Positions 4,849 to 13,771 of a stretch of DNA of 19,511 nucleotides are shown one piece after another (positions within the stretch are counted from its first letter, which is position 1; each line of letters starts with the position of its first letter). A program made the position numbers and the translations under genes. The DNA lies in NCBI GenBank assembly GCA_964605575.1, contig CAZSDG010000016.1, positions 1-19,511 on the forward strand, given 5' to 3'. Below the pieces are notes generated by a model, which had not been told where the DNA came from, did not search any database, and saw only the letters and a program-made list of their open reading frames with translations. The DNA is from JAAZHN01 sp964605575 (GTDB lineage: Bacteria > Bacillota_I > Bacilli_A > RF39 > UBA660).

Positions 4849-7782
4849 ATGGGTAGATGTGGACCAGTATGGAGCAATATATTTTTTACGGTCGAATGGC
4901 CTTCTTTTAAAGAGATATTATGGAGGTTAGGGACTTTAATTTTTAGTGGTGTAGCTTATTTAATTGGTGTAGTTTACCAGTTGTTTGCAGCAATGGCGAG
5001 CGCCCGTATTTTTAGTGTTGAACAAATAAAAAGTTTTGCCGACCGTATTCACGTTATTTTAGGCGTTTTAATGGTTTTTGTTATATTAATAAATTTATTT
5101 AAAATGGTCGCTGATCCTGAGAAGTTAACGGCATCAAGTGGGCCAGGAACTGGGAAAGAACTAGTAATAAAAATTGGTACAACTTTGGCTTTGCTTGCCG
5201 CGGTTAACTTTGCTTTTGAAGCTGCGTATAAAATTCAAGAGGCTATTATTGATGATAATGTTATTGGTAAACTGTTTCTTGGTGGATTTGATAGTGCTTC
5301 TAACTCTTCTTCATTAAACGATGAGATGAAGTCTGGTGGTGAAGAAGTAGCAATTAGTATTTTAAGAGGATTTTTCTTCCCTAAAAGAAGTCAAAGGGAT
5401 TCGGAATTATATGTAGGTGACAACCCTTATCAAAACCAACTGTTGGTTAGCTACATTAGTTCTGGAGAAATAATGAATAGAAATAATAAAGGTACACCCA
5501 TGACCATTGATGCCTTTTTAGATATAGTGCGACAAAAAGGGTTCCAAGAGTTATACAGGGTTGACTGTGATACAATGGAAAACACTATTAGTTTTCTTTG
5601 GCCATTGGCAACTCTAGCAGGATTGCTTGTTGTTTGGATGTTATTTGTTTATTCGATAGATTTAGGTGTTAGGGTTGTAAAATTAGGTTTTTATCAACTG
5701 ATTGCTCCAGTGCCGATTGCAATGCGAATGGTACCTGGTAAGGGTGAATTATATAACAATTGGATTAAAGAGGTAGGGAATACTTTTGCAGATGTTTTTA
5801 TTAGATTGGCTGTAATCTTTTTCTCGGTTATGGCAATTAAGTTAGTTTCTCAGACTAATAATTTAAATTTTTGGGCAAATCAAACTAACCAACCACAACT
5901 GGTAATTGCTGGATTTGCTTATATATTAATCATTTTAGGTATTATTCTTTTTATGAAATCTGCACCAAAAATAATCTCAAATGTCTTAGGTTTAGGTGAT
6001 GGGTCTGGAAGCAATTTAGGAATTGGATTTGGGAAAGTACGTGATGGCTATAATACGCTAAAAACGACCGGACAAGACGCTAAAAGAGTTGCTCAAAATG
6101 TTAGAAAACCAATCTCGGCAGCACGCGAACAAGCAAAACTTGCTAGAGAGAGAGCTCTAAAAAAACCAGATAGATATGGTAATCAAAGATCTCAAGCTGT
6201 TAGAACAGTGGCCGCGTTTGGTACCGGCCTTGCAGGGGCAGTTGCAGGGGCAGCTAAAGGTGTAGCAGGAGCGATGAAGGGAAAAAGTCGTCAACAGATA
6301 CTTGGAGAGATTGCGGGTGGTCAGGATCGTAAAAATAGAAAGTTAGACGCCGCAGGCGGAAAATATCGTTCATATTTAGCGAGATCAGCCCAAGACGCTT
6401 TTGCTGAAATTCAAGAAAAAAGAAAGAAAAAAAGAGAGGCAGACAGAAAAGAGTACGAAAATGCAAGAGCCATTGCTAGAGAGCATCATTCTCAAACTGT
6501 TTCAGCCGATCAGGCTATACTAGGAAAGGCAATTGCGTCTTTAGCGGGTGTTGCATCAGCAATGAATGCAAATCTGAATGTTAGAGATGCAGAAAAAAGT
6601 GTTATTAGTGATAGTGCCGAATTAAAGTCGGCAATGGCTCAAACAAGTAGTTTAGAAGCTATGGCTCAAGCGGCAGCAACAGAAAATGGATTCTTAGAAT
6701 CACAACAGAAAAATTTGACTGTTGCTTCATTAAGAGCTGGAGAGTTATTTTCTCCACAATCAACTGCTAAGACAAACGCTCAAACAGAATTAGAAAACGA
6801 ATTGAAAACTAAGTATAGTAATCCAAACTTTAACTCAACCGATGCACAGACTAAAATGGATAGTATTAATGTTGAAATTCAAAAACATGAGCGCTTAATA
6901 AGAGATTACGAACAACAACTAGCAGCTGAAACTGATGAAGGTAAAAAACAAGCAATATCAAAATTAATAACTAGTGAGAAAGAAGTTATAGTTAAGTATG
7001 AGGCGGAAACTAGTAAGTTACAAGAATTCTTTAACAATGAACAAGAGTTAGCTGCTCACAGCAGTGTTCAAGCTAGTGTCACAATTGATGGAGCGGGAAA
7101 TATTGATCTTTCTTCAACTGCTGCGGCGATTGACAGTCAAATTAGTGCGCTAAATAGTCAAATTGCCAGTGCAACAAGTCCAGTTGAAAAACTTAAATTA
7201 GAAAAACAAGTCGAAGTTATGGTAGATTACAAAACAACTGTTCAAGCAATGAGTGATGCTCAAATAGCTAATCCAAGTATTGTGTTTAATGCAGCAAATG
7301 CTGAATCACAAATTCAAACTATTCATTCTGAAGTTACAACTAAAGTTCAAAGTAATGCCCAAATAATTTCTGAGCATAGTGAAAGTAAAGAAAAAGAGAA
7401 AACAGCTCGTGAAAAACTTAGAGAATCACTTGAAAAAACAAAAAATATTCAAGAAGTATATATTAAAAGCAATGAAGCAGATATGCGAAAAACTTTCGAA
7501 ACCTTTGTTAAGGAAATTAGAAAGACTCAATCTCCTGGTCTTAAAAAGGAACTATCAGCTCATGGTTTTGATATAAGTAAGACGGATGCTGAATTAATTA
7601 ATGATTTACTAAATGGTGCGGTTGGTACTTATAGTCAAAATCCAGATGGTTCTATTTCTAGAGATGAGAGTTTATTAGGCGGTATTTCATCTGTAGTTGA
7701 ACAATTTAACAAATTAAAGGGATTTGAACAACCGAAATCAAGTTCAGAATCAAAGCCAGAAACTAAGGAGGATGGTAAATAA
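4849..7782 (+). CDS. VirB6/TrbL-like channel protein with a very long coiled-coil C-terminal region
   Basis: This 977-residue protein has an N-terminal membrane part (about 1-380) with hydrophobic segments near 24-50, 66-87, 104-127, 247-270, 274-292, 313-333 and 350-370, as expected for the polytopic VirB6/TrbL family that forms the inner-membrane channel of type IV secretion systems. After residue 380 comes a basic region, then an Ala/Gly stretch (about 453-477), then about 500 residues rich in Ala, Gln, Glu and Lys with predicted coiled coil. Most VirB6 proteins are far shorter; C-terminal extensions are known in some Gram-positive and mycoplasmal elements. AGGAG at 4836-4840 overlaps the upstream stop. 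Its last base is the first base of the next start (TAATG), giving tight coupling to the PrgI-like gene. No enzymatic domain was recognised in the tail. Confidence 0.75.
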   Translation: MGRCGPVWSNIFFTVEWPSFKEILWRLGTLIFSGVAYLIGVVYQLFAAMASARIFSVEQIKSFADRIHVILGVLMVFVILINLFKMVADPEKLTASSGPGTGKELVIKIGTTLALLAAVNFAFEAAYKIQEAIIDDNVIGKLFLGGFDSASNSSSLNDEMKSGGEEVAISILRGFFFPKRSQRDSELYVGDNPYQNQLLVSYISSGEIMNRNNKGTPMTIDAFLDIVRQKGFQELYRVDCDTMENTISFLWPLATLAGLLVVWMLFVYSIDLGVRVVKLGFYQLIAPVPIAMRMVPGKGELYNNWIKEVGNTFADVFIRLAVIFFSVMAIKLVSQTNNLNFWANQTNQPQLVIAGFAYILIILGIILFMKSAPKIISNVLGLGDGSGSNLGIGFGKVRDGYNTLKTTGQDAKRVAQNVRKPISAAREQAKLARERALKKPDRYGNQRSQAVRTVAAFGTGLAGAVAGAAKGVAGAMKGKSRQQILGEIAGGQDRKNRKLDAAGGKYRSYLARSAQDAFAEIQEKRKKKREADRKEYENARAIAREHHSQTVSADQAILGKAIASLAGVASAMNANLNVRDAEKSVISDSAELKSAMAQTSSLEAMAQAAATENGFLESQQKNLTVASLRAGELFSPQSTAKTNAQTELENELKTKYSNPNFNSTDAQTKMDSINVEIQKHERLIRDYEQQLAAETDEGKKQAISKLITSEKEVIVKYEAETSKLQEFFNNEQELAAHSSVQASVTIDGAGNIDLSSTAAAIDSQISALNSQIASATSPVEKLKLEKQVEVMVDYKTTVQAMSDAQIANPSIVFNAANAESQIQTIHSEVTTKVQSNAQIISEHSESKEKEKTAREKLRESLEKTKNIQEVYIKSNEADMRKTFETFVKEIRKTQSPGLKKELSAHGFDISKTDAELINDLLNGAVGTYSQNPDGSISRDESLLGGISSVVEQFNKLKGFEQPKSSSESKPETKEDGK

Positions 7783-8093
7783 TGAATGATTATTTAGTCC
7801 CGGCTAATACAAAGAAGTCAAGTCTAATTCTTGGATTATTTAGAAAAGTTGACTTGATAGTAATGGGAATTGGCTTTACGATATTTTTGATATTAGCTTT
7901 TGCCTTTAGTATGGATACGTTAGGCGAGGTAATTACAGCAATAATTCCGTTATTAGTTACAATAACCCTAGTATCGCCAATGCCAAATTATCACAATGTA
8001 ATGCAATTTTTAGTTAATATTTATACCTTTTTTACAAGAAGAAGAAGGTATTTATGGAAAGGATGGAGCTATAAATTAGATGAAAGCGAATAA
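7782..8093 (+). CDS. PrgI/VirB3-like membrane protein
   Basis: This 103-residue protein begins with MNDYLVPANTKKSS, has two adjacent hydrophobic helices (about 24-43 and 47-66) and a basic tail (FTRRRRY at 84-90, then WKGW). Small two-helix proteins of this layout directly before the VirB4 gene are the PrgI family of Gram-positive conjugation systems, the functional counterpart of VirB3, which anchors VirB4 at the membrane. The start overlaps the VirB6 stop by one base and its end overlaps the next gene by 14 bp, so all three are probably made in fixed proportion. The family call rests on size, topology and the invariable place next to VirB4. Confidence 0.78.
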   Translation: MNDYLVPANTKKSSLILGLFRKVDLIVMGIGFTIFLILAFAFSMDTLGEVITAIIPLLVTITLVSPMPNYHNVMQFLVNIYTFFTRRRRYLWKGWSYKLDESE

Positions 8094-8646
8094 TAAGAAA
8101 AAAAATGATCAACAATATTCTGAACAATGGGTTCCGATAAAAGAAATATCAAATGGAATGATTAAATTAGATAATGATTATTTAGTTACCGGAGTGAAGA
8201 TTGAACCAAAAAACATTTTCATTTTAGATATTGATTCAGAAAATAATGTCATCATGAACTTTAGAAATTTATATAATACAATTGACTTTGAGTTTTGGTT
8301 AATAATTGCTGATCGACCAGTTGATATTGGTGTTTATATTTCTCAATTACAAGTTGAAATGGGGAAACAACAAAACCCAGCTATTAGAAAACTAATCATT
8401 CAAGATATCCAAAAAGCCGAAGCTTTTATGGGGCCGCAATATAATGTTGTTGATACAGAATACTATTTTATTTTTAGAGAAAAGAAACCAGAGGTCATTC
8501 AAAAAAGATTATCATCTTTGATGACTGGTTTAGCTAACTGTGGAATGAATTCTGTGCAAACTTCTAATGAAGACTTAAGAATGATTATTGATAATTTCTA
8601 TAATGGAAATTCAGGAGTAGAATTTGGAGTAGTGATGCCGCAATGA
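8080..8646 (+). CDS. VirB4 N-terminal part as a separate gene (TrsD/TraD-like)
   Basis: This 188-residue soluble protein matches, in place and character, the N-terminal domain of VirB4-type ATPases. It has a beta-rich start (DNDYLVTGVKIEPKNIFILDI), a region like the usual DFEFWLIIADRPVDI strand, and a long helix (YISQLQVEMGK). It contains no P-loop. The gene overlaps the PrgI-like gene by 14 bp and the ATPase gene by four bases (ATGA at 8643-8646). The neat overlap, and the absence of a slippery heptamer at the junction, argue for a real two-gene arrangement rather than a sequencing frameshift. Staphylococcal pGO1-type plasmids are recalled to have a small TrsD before the TrsE ATPase, which may be a parallel. 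It probably contacts PrgI and the ATPase part at the membrane. Confidence 0.68.
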   Translation: MKANNKKKNDQQYSEQWVPIKEISNGMIKLDNDYLVTGVKIEPKNIFILDIDSENNVIMNFRNLYNTIDFEFWLIIADRPVDIGVYISQLQVEMGKQQNPAIRKLIIQDIQKAEAFMGPQYNVVDTEYYFIFREKKPEVIQKRLSSLMTGLANCGMNSVQTSNEDLRMIIDNFYNGNSGVEFGVVMPQ

Positions 8647-10427
8647 GATTAAAAAGTGAATTAGCCCCAAAGGGGATAATGTTTAAATCTAATGATTTTA
8701 TTATTAGTGATAAACATGCAACGATAATGACTGTAATTGGTTTTCCAAGAACTGTATATCACGGATTCTTATCAGGAATAGCTAATATTTCTGGTGTGAA
8801 AATTGTTATTAAACATATTCCAATTGCATTTAGTGTTTTATCTAAAATGATTAATAAAGAAGTAGCTGACTTGAAGGATAGATACCAAAAAGAAAAGGAT
8901 CAAACTCAACAAGAATCATATCGACAAGACTACGAATCGTTAGAATCTTTTGTTCAGATGTTAGCGGCAACCCAAGCAAGAATCTTTGACTATCAAATGC
9001 ACGTTATGATTACGGCTGGTTCTAAAGAAGAATTAGATAATAAAAAAATCCAAGTAAAAACCTATTTGGACTCTATTGGTGTGAAGGCAGTAGCCTTGAT
9101 GTTTGAACAAGAAAAAGCTTTAAAATCTATTATGCCTTTATTTCCAAAACAAGATATTGAGGATAGAATTGGAACGCCTATGCCTTCCATTACAATGGCG
9201 GCTATGTATCCATTCATCTTTGATAGCGTAAAAGATCCAGGGTTATCAACCTTACTAGGTGTGGATTTCTCTGGTGGTGTTGTTTTATTTAATCAATTTT
9301 TATACCAAATTAAAAAAGAACATAATCGAAATAATGCCAACTTAATTATTTTAGGTACAAGTGGTTCTGGTAAATCAACTGCTGCGAAACTACTCTTAAG
9401 AGCGCATATTAGAAATGATTATAAATTAGTAGTTGTTGACCCTGAAGGCGAGTTAGAAGAAATGACTAAAGCCTTAGGTGGGGATTTTATCGACCTTGGA
9501 AAAGGTGGAGAATTCGGAATGATTAATCCACTGGAAATTGTTGTTGACGCTGATGATGAAGAGTTGGCGCAAGGACTTGGATACACTGTGTTAACAAGAA
9601 CATTGCAATCAGTCAAGGCTTTCCTAAAATATTATAATCCGTCAATAGAAGAAGATGTTTTAACAATGTTTAGTGAAATACTTCAAGATACATATAAAAG
9701 ATTTCAAATTGATTTCAATACTGATTTTTCTAAATTTACTTCTAAGGATTTCCCAACATTTGATGATGTCTATGCAACAATAAAAGGAAAAATATTGTCA
9801 ATGCCAGAACATTCTCAAGAACGAGATATAATGGAAAGACTAGAATTAAAAATTAGACCGTTAATTAAAGAATTAAGATATTATTTTACTGGTCATACAA
9901 CTTTAGATGCTCAAACAGACTTTATTGTTTTTAACATTCGTGAAGTAATGAATACTGATGAAAATATTAGAAATGCTTTATTCTTCAATATATTGAAGTA
10001 TGCTTGGAGTTTGTGTTTAGACAAATCAAGAAATACAATTCTTTCTGTAGATGAAGCTCATGTTTTATTAAGTAGTAGAAATGAATTAGGTGCGGAATTC
10101 CTAGCGCAAATTCAAAGAAGAAGTCGTAAGTATAATACAGGAACAATTATTATTACCCAACAACCAACTGACTTTGCCGCTCCTAACTTAATTATGCACG
10201 GTAAAGCGATTTTTGATAATGCCTCTTATTACCTGGTAATGGGACTTAAGAAGCAGGCTGCTGAAGATTTAGCACTGTTAATTGACTTAAACGACAATGA
10301 AAAAGACAGCGTTAAAAAGTTTAATCAAGGAGAAGCGCTGTTTGTTTGTGGTAGTAGGCGTATGCAAATTGATGTTGTCTTAACTCAAGATGAACTTGAT
10401 TCACTTGGATCAGGCGGCGGATTATAA
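8643..10427 (+). CDS. virB4: VirB4/TrsE-type conjugation ATPase, catalytic part
   Basis: This 594-residue ATPase has Walker A GTSGSGKST (238-246), followed by the strand YKLVVVDPEGE (260-270) typical of VirB4/TraC/VirD4 P-loops. Walker B is ILSVDE (466-471), continued by AHVLL, and a TQQPTDF segment at 505-511 fits the RecA-type sensor motif of the HerA/VirB4 group. The first 170 residues continue the VirB4 N-terminal region that the preceding gene begins. VirB4 energises assembly of and substrate movement through type IV secretion channels at the cytoplasmic membrane face. Translation starts at an ATG overlapping the previous stop. GGAG at 8626-8629 is rather far away, so re-initiation after the upstream gene is likely. 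A terminator follows 16 bp after the stop. Confidence 0.92.
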   Translation: MRLKSELAPKGIMFKSNDFIISDKHATIMTVIGFPRTVYHGFLSGIANISGVKIVIKHIPIAFSVLSKMINKEVADLKDRYQKEKDQTQQESYRQDYESLESFVQMLAATQARIFDYQMHVMITAGSKEELDNKKIQVKTYLDSIGVKAVALMFEQEKALKSIMPLFPKQDIEDRIGTPMPSITMAAMYPFIFDSVKDPGLSTLLGVDFSGGVVLFNQFLYQIKKEHNRNNANLIILGTSGSGKSTAAKLLLRAHIRNDYKLVVVDPEGELEEMTKALGGDFIDLGKGGEFGMINPLEIVVDADDEELAQGLGYTVLTRTLQSVKAFLKYYNPSIEEDVLTMFSEILQDTYKRFQIDFNTDFSKFTSKDFPTFDDVYATIKGKILSMPEHSQERDIMERLELKIRPLIKELRYYFTGHTTLDAQTDFIVFNIREVMNTDENIRNALFFNILKYAWSLCLDKSRNTILSVDEAHVLLSSRNELGAEFLAQIQRRSRKYNTGTIIITQQPTDFAAPNLIMHGKAIFDNASYYLVMGLKKQAAEDLALLIDLNDNEKDSVKKFNQGEALFVCGSRRMQIDVVLTQDELDSLGSGGGL

Positions 10428-10442
10428 TTTATTAAAATTAAG

Positions 10443-10471
10443 AAGCACTAAGTACAATTTGGTGCTTTTTT
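10443..10471 (+). terminator. Intrinsic terminator after VirB4
   Basis: AAGCAC at 10443-10448 pairs with GTGCTT at 10462-10467. The stem can be extended inward by a T-G wobble and two A-T pairs, and a run of T residues ends at 10471. It lies 16 bp after the VirB4 stop and would end the VirB2-copy 2 to VirB4 transcript. Confidence 0.75.
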
Positions 10472-10472
10472 A

Positions 10473-10501
10473 TGGAAAAATGTATAGTAATGATGTATAC
10501 T
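10473..10501 (+). promoter_or_regulatory. Putative promoter for the hydrolase operon
   Basis: TATACT at 10496-10501 with TGGAAA at 10473-10478, 17 bp upstream, is a modest sigma-A-like match directly after the terminator. GGAAGG at 10523-10528 lies eight bases from the ATG at 10537. The -35 box is weak, so this assignment leans on position. Confidence 0.42.
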
Positions 10502-10536
10502 AATATTAGTGTAATAGTAATTGGAAGGTAAGATTT

Positions 10537-12936
10537 ATGATAAGCGGATTTAAACAAAAAGTCGAAGAATTGGTTTTAGCAATAAAATATACTGGATATA
10601 AATACATTTTTACTAATAATGATGGCTATTTTTTTATTACAGATGGCTCTGCTCCAGCTCGAAAATTAAGAGATCGTAGTCAAAATGCTCACAATCGAAG
10701 GGGAAATGCTGATTATAATATTGAAATAGAAGAAGAGATAGATGAGGATTTTGATGATTTACCAGATGATGGTATAGAAAATGACTCAGAAGAGGGACCA
10801 GTTCCCGAAGAAAACGAAGAAGAAACACCTGAAAATACTGAACAAAGCCCAGAAAAAACTGCAGAGACTAAACAAAAAAACAAAAAAAAGAATACGCTGA
10901 TTAAAAGATTATTGAGGAACCCTTGGACATATTTTACGGTGGCAAATATTTTATTATTGTTTTTTATTATAGGTTTTATTATTTCAATTTTCCCTCCGAA
11001 AGTTCTACCAAATAAACCAAGGTTAATGTGTGGTGGGCCCTCGAAAATTGATGGATATTTTGTAATAACTACTGATGAAAATGGTAATCCTCAAAAGCTT
11101 TGGAAATACTATGATTACATTGCTTCTGTTACTTACAGAGAATTTGGTTTGTTGAAACCTGAAGAAGATCCTGTACCATTTCAAGTTTTTAGTATAGTCG
11201 TTTCATCTTATTTAATGGGAGATCAACACAATAAAGCAAAACTTGAAGAAAATTATTCTAAGTATCTAAGTTGGTGTCCAAAAGATGCCGATGGAAAATT
11301 CAATCCAAATAATGAATATGGTTTAAATTGCGAAGAAATTCCTAAAGAAGCATCTTCGGTATTTATTGTTGAAGATAGTGATAATTTTCAAAAAACTTGT
11401 GATGTAAAAAATGGTTGCTTTGGTTGGAAAAATGAAGGATATTATGAAAAATTTGGAATTGAAGATGGTAGTTGTCTTTTAGAATTTCAAGAAGGATCAC
11501 AAACTGAGCCCTTAGAAAAAAGCAAATATTGTGAAATAAAAAATGAAATATATCCAAGAGATGGATATAACATTATATTTGATGAGGGTGTCAATAAAGT
11601 CTTGGTTGAAATTAATCCTGAATTAAAACTAGTTCGTCATAATGATTCTATTTTGCAGTATTTACTGCGCGCTGTTGATGATACTAGGGGTGTATTAATG
11701 GTAGATCGCGAAGGTATTCCCCAAAAAACAGAATATAACAATAAGAATAACTTAGATTCTTCTGCTTGTTCTGGTAACATAGCTAGTAATAGACCAGCAG
11801 TCCAAAATGAACTATGTGTTGGTGACCGAGAATCAACCGATGAGAATCAAGCAAATATTTTTAATCAAGTAACAATAAAAGGTTGGCCAGTTCATAAAAT
11901 ATTGATGTATTGGTATGACTATTACTTTGCTAGTTGGTCATTAAGTGGTCAAGAGGCATGTGTTTTATATAAACCAAATCCAAAAGTTGGCTTGCTTCCA
12001 ACAAATTGGGAAGAAAAAACAATTTATAAACCAGAAACAGAACATAAGTATGAAACACATTATGTAAAAAGTTATTCAGATAGTACTTTAGGAATATTGT
12101 CTAGAGCCGATAGAGTAACTAAAGAAGTTGCTAAAGATAAATTTAATAGTTATATGTATGAAAAAGTTATTGACTACGGTATAGGGACTGGTAATGGAGT
12201 TGCTATGGCGGCAGTTTCAATGATTAATTATCTTGAACAGTATGGGTATAGACTTCCTTATTCTTTTGGAGGAGCAAATTTTAAAAAAACTAAAATTGAT
12301 GGAATTGGTTATTGGCAAACAAATTATCATGGAATGCTTCCAGGATGGGGAAAACCAGTTGTAAATACTGGGCCCGGAGCAAGAGATTTACCGTATGATC
12401 AATATATTCCTTTTGGTTTAGATTGTGTTGGTTTTTCTAGTTGGTCTATTATTAATGGTGGAATTGATAAAATAGCTTACCATGCTACTTTGTTTAATAT
12501 TCCAGATATTTCAATAAAATATATCGAAAATGAAGGCAGACCAATTTTTGCTATGCCTGGAGACATAATGTATAGACCATCGGATGGTGTAGTAGTCCAT
12601 GCTAGGGTTGTAGTTGGAGTTTTGTTTGACTATAACAATGTATTTGTTGGTTATCAGGTTGCCGAAGCTTTTGGTGGTAAATTAGGTATACTATTATATG
12701 ATCGGGGTGTAATTCACGGAGGAAAAATGACTAAAGAACCAGTAACAGTTAAAGCAGAATCAGACGTGGAACAAGATCGTATTGGGTACAAATACACAGA
12801 GCATCCTCTGAAAAAAGTAAATACATATGCAATAATTGATCACTCGTTTTGTTATGATCAAAGAGGACCGTACAAAAATTATTGCTATAAACTTGATGCA
12901 AAAGATTTTTATAGAGGAGTGTTGTTTGATCGATGA
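10537..12936 (+). CDS. Large membrane-anchored NlpC/P60 cell-wall hydrolase of the T4SS, copy 1
   Basis: This 799-residue protein has a cytoplasmic N-terminal part of about 130 residues, containing GSAPARKLRDRSQNAHNR (37-54) and then a strongly acidic stretch (64-110). A single membrane helix lies at about 131-152, followed by a long exported region. The C-terminal NlpC/P60 domain (about 555-725) shows the catalytic Cys in LDCVGF (Cys630) and the His in VVHARVVVG (His688). Such peptidases cut peptide bonds of peptidoglycan and play the VirB1 role in Gram-positive conjugation, opening the wall for the channel. The middle region (170-550), with WPVHKI and YWYDYYFASWS, was not recognised but is shared with the paralogue at 13772. 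Its stop overlaps the lipoprotein start (ATGA). A pro-domain or scaffolding role for the middle part is inference. Confidence 0.8.
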   Translation: MISGFKQKVEELVLAIKYTGYKYIFTNNDGYFFITDGSAPARKLRDRSQNAHNRRGNADYNIEIEEEIDEDFDDLPDDGIENDSEEGPVPEENEEETPENTEQSPEKTAETKQKNKKKNTLIKRLLRNPWTYFTVANILLLFFIIGFIISIFPPKVLPNKPRLMCGGPSKIDGYFVITTDENGNPQKLWKYYDYIASVTYREFGLLKPEEDPVPFQVFSIVVSSYLMGDQHNKAKLEENYSKYLSWCPKDADGKFNPNNEYGLNCEEIPKEASSVFIVEDSDNFQKTCDVKNGCFGWKNEGYYEKFGIEDGSCLLEFQEGSQTEPLEKSKYCEIKNEIYPRDGYNIIFDEGVNKVLVEINPELKLVRHNDSILQYLLRAVDDTRGVLMVDREGIPQKTEYNNKNNLDSSACSGNIASNRPAVQNELCVGDRESTDENQANIFNQVTIKGWPVHKILMYWYDYYFASWSLSGQEACVLYKPNPKVGLLPTNWEEKTIYKPETEHKYETHYVKSYSDSTLGILSRADRVTKEVAKDKFNSYMYEKVIDYGIGTGNGVAMAAVSMINYLEQYGYRLPYSFGGANFKKTKIDGIGYWQTNYHGMLPGWGKPVVNTGPGARDLPYDQYIPFGLDCVGFSSWSIINGGIDKIAYHATLFNIPDISIKYIENEGRPIFAMPGDIMYRPSDGVVVHARVVVGVLFDYNNVFVGYQVAEAFGGKLGILLYDRGVIHGGKMTKEPVTVKAESDVEQDRIGYKYTEHPLKKVNTYAIIDHSFCYDQRGPYKNYCYKLDAKDFYRGVLFDR

Positions 12937-13757
12937 AAAAATATATTATATTTATTCTTTTACTGCTTTTTATTACTGGTTGTGAAGCAAATTATTCAAT
13001 AGTAATCACTAATGAGGGTGGTAAAGAATCTTTAACATTAAAAAATAATTATCAAGATTCAGACTTGGAAAAAAAGTTTTTTGAAACAAATCAAAGTGTT
13101 TATTATTATTCTGGGTATGATGCATTTTCTGAAGAACCAAAATCAATAAAAGAATACTATCAAAAAACAAAGGATTCAACAACAAATACAATTGAAATCA
13201 AGTATGATTTTCCTTCAGATAATTATGCGAATTCTGCGATTGTAAAAAGTTGCTTTGATGTCTATAGCCATGGTTTTAATTTGGAATTTAGTAAAATTCA
13301 AGCTTCAGATTTTAATTGTTTTGAGAAATATCCAAATTTAGAAAAAGTTAATATTTCTGTTGTTGTACCATATAAAATAATCGAAACAAATTCACAATAT
13401 ATTACTGACAAGCAAGCTAATTGGTCAATAACAAAAGATAACTATAAAGACTTTTCACTTGAATTAACTTATACTTATTTAGACTTTGAAAATGATTTTG
13501 ATTCTGAAGAAATAGTTGGCGGTTCAGCTGAAGAACATAATAAAGAGGATGTTGTTTTTAAAGAAAAAATAGACCAAAAAGAATATGAAGAAAATTACAG
13601 TAGTTCGAAAAAAACTGACCAAGAACAAAACAAAACAGAAAAAAATACGACAAATTCGTCATTTATTGTTTTATTCTTAATTCTGTTTTTAGTTGGCAGT
13701 GTAGCAATAATTACTATAATTATTTATATAATAAATAAAAAAAATAATAGAATATAG
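12933..13757 (+). CDS. Lipoprotein with an additional C-terminal membrane helix
   Basis: This 274-residue protein has an N-terminal signal ending in the lipobox ITGC (Cys17). A polar exported domain with cysteines in KSCFD and DFNCF follows, then a charged Lys/Glu/Asn-rich linker (about 200-240), and a hydrophobic helix at about 243-266 followed by a basic tail (NKKNNRI). It would be anchored both by a lipid at the N-terminus and by the C-terminal helix, an uncommon arrangement. It overlaps the upstream hydrolase gene by four bases (ATGA), and the next hydrolase gene follows within 15 bp, so it is probably a partner of the two NlpC/P60 proteins or of the channel on the outer face. No named family was recognised. 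Confidence 0.7.
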   Translation: MKKYIIFILLLLFITGCEANYSIVITNEGGKESLTLKNNYQDSDLEKKFFETNQSVYYYSGYDAFSEEPKSIKEYYQKTKDSTTNTIEIKYDFPSDNYANSAIVKSCFDVYSHGFNLEFSKIQASDFNCFEKYPNLEKVNISVVVPYKIIETNSQYITDKQANWSITKDNYKDFSLELTYTYLDFENDFDSEEIVGGSAEEHNKEDVVFKEKIDQKEYEENYSSSKKTDQEQNKTEKNTTNSSFIVLFLILFLVGSVAIITIIIYIINKKNNRI

Positions 13758-13759
13758 TC

Positions 13760-13765
13760 GAGGTG
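13760..13765 (+). promoter_or_regulatory. Ribosome binding site that decides the start of hydrolase copy 2
   Basis: GAGGTG at 13760-13765 pairs well with the 16S tail and lies six bases before the ATG at 13772. An in-frame GTG at 13763 overlaps this box and cannot be served by it, so 13772 is chosen as the start. Confidence 0.65.
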
Positions 13766-13771
13766 GAGATA

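Noticed and set aside
8620..8660. Programmed or accidental frameshift in virB4
   Set aside because: The junction has an exact ATGA overlap and no slippery heptamer, and neighbouring genes use the same overlap style, so a two-gene arrangement is more likely; kept only as a point to verify.
13763..13771. GTG start at 13763 for hydrolase copy 2
   Set aside because: The GTG is part of the ribosome binding box GAGGTG itself; the ATG at 13772 has correct spacing.
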